Positions 6,434-8,174 of a stretch of 8,174 nucleotides of DNA are shown one piece after another. Numbering within the stretch: position 1 is the first letter of the stretch; every line of letters starts with the position of its first letter. The translations under genes and the position numbers were made by a program. The stretch is taken from contig JAFXJE010000094.1 of NCBI GenBank assembly GCA_017532485.1, positions 1 through 8,174 of the forward strand. Direction: 5' to 3'. The notes under the pieces were generated by a model. It did no database searches. It saw nothing but the letters and a program-made list of their open reading frames with translations, and was not told the DNA's origin. Source of the DNA: Peptococcaceae bacterium (GTDB lineage: Bacteria; Bacillota; Peptococcia; Peptococcales; Peptococcaceae).

Positions 6434-7846
6434 ATGGGTGAAACAAAGAAAATTAGTATTATTCATTATATTGTTGTAGCAGCATTTTGCTTTTTATTCC
6501 GTTTTGTACCTGGTTTTGCAGGTATCACATCTTATGGGATGGGTATTTTAGGTTGCTTTATCGGTGCTATTTATGGTTGGATGACTATAGGTATGTTCTG
6601 GCCAAGTATTATTGCTTTAACCGGTATGGGTTTAAGTATTGGGATTAATAATGTTTTAGTTGCCAGCTTTGGTAATGTTGCTGTTATCGGTTTGATGGTA
6701 TGTATGCCTGTTATCGGCGTTTGTCAAGAAACAGGTGCTTTTAACTGGTTGATTGACAAATTATTAACCAGCAAAGCTATGCAAGGCAAAGGTTGGTTAA
6801 CCGTTTGGATTATTTTATTAGCAGCGTTCTTCTTGGGCTTTACTAATCCAATTATCATGTGTCTTGTTTTCTGTGGTTTTATTACAACTATTTGCAAACA
6901 AGTTGGGATTGAAAAAAATGAAAAAGCACCTATTTTCATTTATTTAGGTGTAGCTTATGCTTGTATGATGGGGCAAATTTTATTCCCATTTATGGGGACA
7001 GGGTTAACTTTAGTTATGGCCTATAATGCTATGTTCCCAGGCTTCCCATTAGACTTTATGGCTTATTTAGCATTTATTTTACCAATGTCTGTAATTATGG
7101 TCACAGTTTATGTATTATTATGTAAATTTGTTTTCCGTGTAGATGTATCTAAAATTGCTAACTTCAAGCCTGAAGGCACAGTAGCAAAAATCACTCGTGA
7201 ACAAATCATTGCTTTTGGAATTTTCATTGTATTTATCGTAAGTATGGCTATGACTTCCTTGCCTTTAGGTGCAGTTTCTGCTTTCTTAAATAAATTCGGT
7301 CTGATTGGGATTTCTTTCGTATTGATGGCTGTATTGGAATTATTGAAAAAATCTGACGGAACACCTTTAATGGATGTAGAAGGTAGTTTGCGTGGCTCCT
7401 CTTGGGGTCAAATTTTAATGGTAGGTTTCATTATGGTTATTGCAACTTATATGAATACACCAGAAACAGGTATTGCGGCTGCCATGGCAAAATTATTAAC
7501 TCCATTTACAACTTTACCGCCATTGGTATTTATTGTTGTAGCTTTAGCTATTGCTGTAGTTTTAACTAACGTAGCTAACAATATGATTGTTATCGTATTA
7601 GTAATGCCATTTATGTTTAACTTCTCTCAAGTTATCGGTATGGCACCAACAGGCATGATTGCTCTGTTGTTTATGATGGCTCAATTAGCTTTAGCTACTC
7701 CTGCAGCATCTCCTGTAGCAGCTGTAGCGATGGGTAATGAAATGGCTGATCCAAAAGAAATGACAAAAGCAGCTTTGAAAATTCTTCCTATCTGCTTTGT
7801 TTTTGCTATCGGTATTGGTTGGCCATTATCAGGCATTATTTTCTAA
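6434..7846 (+). CDS. Polytopic permease, SLC13/ion-transporter-like (anion or carboxylate)
   Basis: A 470-residue very hydrophobic protein with about 11-13 membrane segments (for example 10-30, 34-55, 83-98, 121-154, 166-195, 208-233, 257-275, 284-302, 326-340, 362-395, 405-434 and 449-468). Two internally related segments carry Thr-Asn motifs, F-T-N-P at 136-139 and L-T-N-V-A-N-N at 377-383, each next to a membrane helix. They resemble the paired SNT-type hairpin motifs of divalent-anion:sodium symporters and other ion-transporter-superfamily carriers. The later ATPAASP at 421-427 also fits. The start is fixed by AGGAGG. The gene follows the cytosolic hydrolase on the same strand with a 106-base gap and ends at a strong terminator, so both probably form one operon. 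It likely imports the hydrolase's substrate or moves its product. Family placement is moderate; the transported compound is unknown. Confidence 0.82.
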   Translation: MGETKKISIIHYIVVAAFCFLFRFVPGFAGITSYGMGILGCFIGAIYGWMTIGMFWPSIIALTGMGLSIGINNVLVASFGNVAVIGLMVCMPVIGVCQETGAFNWLIDKLLTSKAMQGKGWLTVWIILLAAFFLGFTNPIIMCLVFCGFITTICKQVGIEKNEKAPIFIYLGVAYACMMGQILFPFMGTGLTLVMAYNAMFPGFPLDFMAYLAFILPMSVIMVTVYVLLCKFVFRVDVSKIANFKPEGTVAKITREQIIAFGIFIVFIVSMAMTSLPLGAVSAFLNKFGLIGISFVLMAVLELLKKSDGTPLMDVEGSLRGSSWGQILMVGFIMVIATYMNTPETGIAAAMAKLLTPFTTLPPLVFIVVALAIAVVLTNVANNMIVIVLVMPFMFNFSQVIGMAPTGMIALLFMMAQLALATPAASPVAAVAMGNEMADPKEMTKAALKILPICFVFAIGIGWPLSGIIF

Positions 7847-7884
7847 AGACAATAAATAAACTCCTTTCAAAAATGACACACTAG

Positions 7885-7929
7885 AACAGAGAAAGTCGGT
7901 AACTTTAGTTATCGGCTTTTTCTGTTTTT
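7885..7929 (+). terminator. Rho-independent terminator after the permease gene
   Basis: Arms 7885-7903 and 7908-7926 pair over 19 bases with three G-T wobbles and a TTTA loop. The descending arm is T-rich and runs into five T (7925-7929). The functional core is probably the inner AAAGTCGGTAAC stem followed by T-rich sequence. It separates the permease unit from the rRNA-type promoters that begin about 20 bases later. Confidence 0.9.
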
Positions 7930-7951
7930 ATAAAAAATTCTGAAAAAGGTG

Positions 7952-7980
7952 TTGACAAATGAAAAGAAAGATAGTAATAT
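7952..7980 (+). promoter_or_regulatory. rRNA operon promoter P1
   Basis: A perfect TTGACA (7952-7957), 17-base spacer and TAATAT (7975-7980, 5/6 match), preceded by GTG as in P2. An AT-rich stretch upstream (7925-7947) could act as an UP element. The predicted start is the G at about 7987, where GCTGTC begins. Confidence 0.85.
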
Positions 7981-7986
7981 GAACAA

Positions 7987-8012
7987 GCTGTCTCGTTGGA
8001 CAACACTTTGAA
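7987..8012 (+). repeat. P1 leader module: GCTGTC element plus boxA-like CTTTGAA
   Basis: GCTGTC begins at 7987, 35 bases after the first base of the P1 -35. A weak dyad (TGTC with GACA) and CTTTGAA at 8006-8012 follow. It is a degenerate copy of the better-formed module after P2 and probably also acts in rRNA antitermination. Confidence 0.5.
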
Positions 8013-8017
8013 TTAGC

Positions 8018-8064
8018 GAAAAGAAAAAAAGTTAAAAAAACTTTGAAAAAAGTTAAAAATAAGT
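8018..8064 (+). promoter_or_regulatory. A-tract-rich UP-element-like region upstream of P2
   Basis: Almost only A and T, with phased A-runs and the AAGTTAAAA repeat (8030-8037 and 8050-8058 region), ending just before the P2 -35. Such sequence upstream of rRNA promoters typically binds the RNA polymerase alpha C-terminal domain or bends DNA. The composition is seen; the role is inferred. Confidence 0.5.
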
Positions 8065-8065
8065 G

Positions 8066-8094
8066 TTGACAAAAAGGAAGAATGATGATATTCT
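8066..8094 (+). promoter_or_regulatory. rRNA operon promoter P2
   Basis: A perfect TTGACA (8066-8071) with a 17-base spacer to TATTCT (8089-8094, 4/6). The spacing and the GTG before TTGACA match P1, and the predicted start near 8101 again coincides with the first base of GCTGTC. The weaker -10 may be offset by the A-rich region upstream. Confidence 0.8.
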
Positions 8095-8100
8095 AATATA

Positions 8101-8129
8101 GCTGTCGCGAGACGGCGGCTCTTTGAAAA
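8101..8129 (+). promoter_or_regulatory. boxB-like hairpin and boxA-like antitermination site in rRNA leader
   Basis: Arms 8101-8106 and 8111-8116 form a 6-base-pair stem with one G-T wobble, capped by a GCGA (GNRA-type) tetraloop. GCTCTTTGAAAA follows at 8118-8129, close to the rRNA boxA consensus (Escherichia coli TGCTCTTTAACAA; Bacillota leaders commonly carry CTTTGAAAA before 16S). The stem would lie at the very 5' end of the P2 transcript. Confidence 0.65.
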
Positions 8130-8174
8130 TTAAACAGTTGAAAACGAACAAAACCAAATGATTTATTAAGCATC

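Larger units (their letters stand above)
7987..8174 (+). ncRNA. 5' leader of a rRNA operon, partial; 16S gene expected beyond the window
   Basis: This stretch has no protein gene. It carries tandem rRNA-type promoters and the leader sequence CTTTGAAAATTAAACAG, typical of the segment upstream of 16S rRNA in Bacillota. No 16S start (AGAGTTTGATC) is seen before 8174, so only leader is present. The whole 7847-8174 gap is accounted for by the permease terminator, P1, P2 and this leader. Confidence 0.7.

Noticed and set aside
7847..8174. tRNA, 16S rRNA start or CRISPR repeats in the final gap
   Set aside because: No cloverleaf, no AGAGTTTGATC 16S start and no regularly spaced repeat array is seen. 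The two repeated modules are promoters and leader elements.
1..8174. Insertion sequences or prophage elements
   Set aside because: No transposase or integrase frame, terminal inverted repeats or target duplications were found. The gene content looks chromosomal.

Overview
The window is AT-rich DNA from a low-GC member of the Bacillota. Strong AGGAGG-type ribosome sites and a rRNA leader carrying a CTTTGAAAA box support this. The gene order polysaccharide deacetylase - D-Ala-D-Ala carboxypeptidase - M16 peptidase recalls the ylxY-mlpA neighbourhood of Bacillus. A Negativicutes-like anaerobe is my best guess, but nothing here fixes the genus.

Region 1 (1-2532, plus strand) is the end of a tightly packed operon: the 3' part of a YlxY-like NodB-fold deacetylase, a short secreted S11 carboxypeptidase of the DacF type, and an M16 zinc peptidase. 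The first two genes overlap as ATGA and the next two overlap by 29 bases, so translation is probably coupled. The first two products act on the cell envelope.

Region 2 (2523-4070): an unrecognised 147-residue protein on the minus strand runs tail to tail into the M16 gene with a 10-base overlap. It is divergent from a LysR-family regulator. Their shared 156-base promoter region holds overlapping divergent promoter candidates and an exact 11-base direct repeat. A clear terminator closes the regulator gene.

Region 3 (4071-7930): a promoter with a small palindrome upstream precedes a large cytosolic alkaline-phosphatase-superfamily hydrolase (694 aa). An intercistronic hairpin separates it from a polytopic permease of the ion-transporter/SLC13-like kind (470 aa), and a strong terminator follows. 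The likely logic is that the permease brings in a small anion or ester, the soluble enzyme cleaves it, and the adjacent LysR protein senses it. The substrate is unknown. This is the best candidate here for an undescribed pathway.

Region 4 (7931-8174) has no protein gene. It holds two near-identical promoter/leader modules 114 bases apart. Each has TTGACA, a 17-base spacer and a -10, then a GCTGTC element starting exactly 35 bases after the start of the -35, then a CTTTGAA boxA-like segment. This looks like the tandem P1/P2 promoter region of a rRNA operon whose 16S gene begins just beyond the window.
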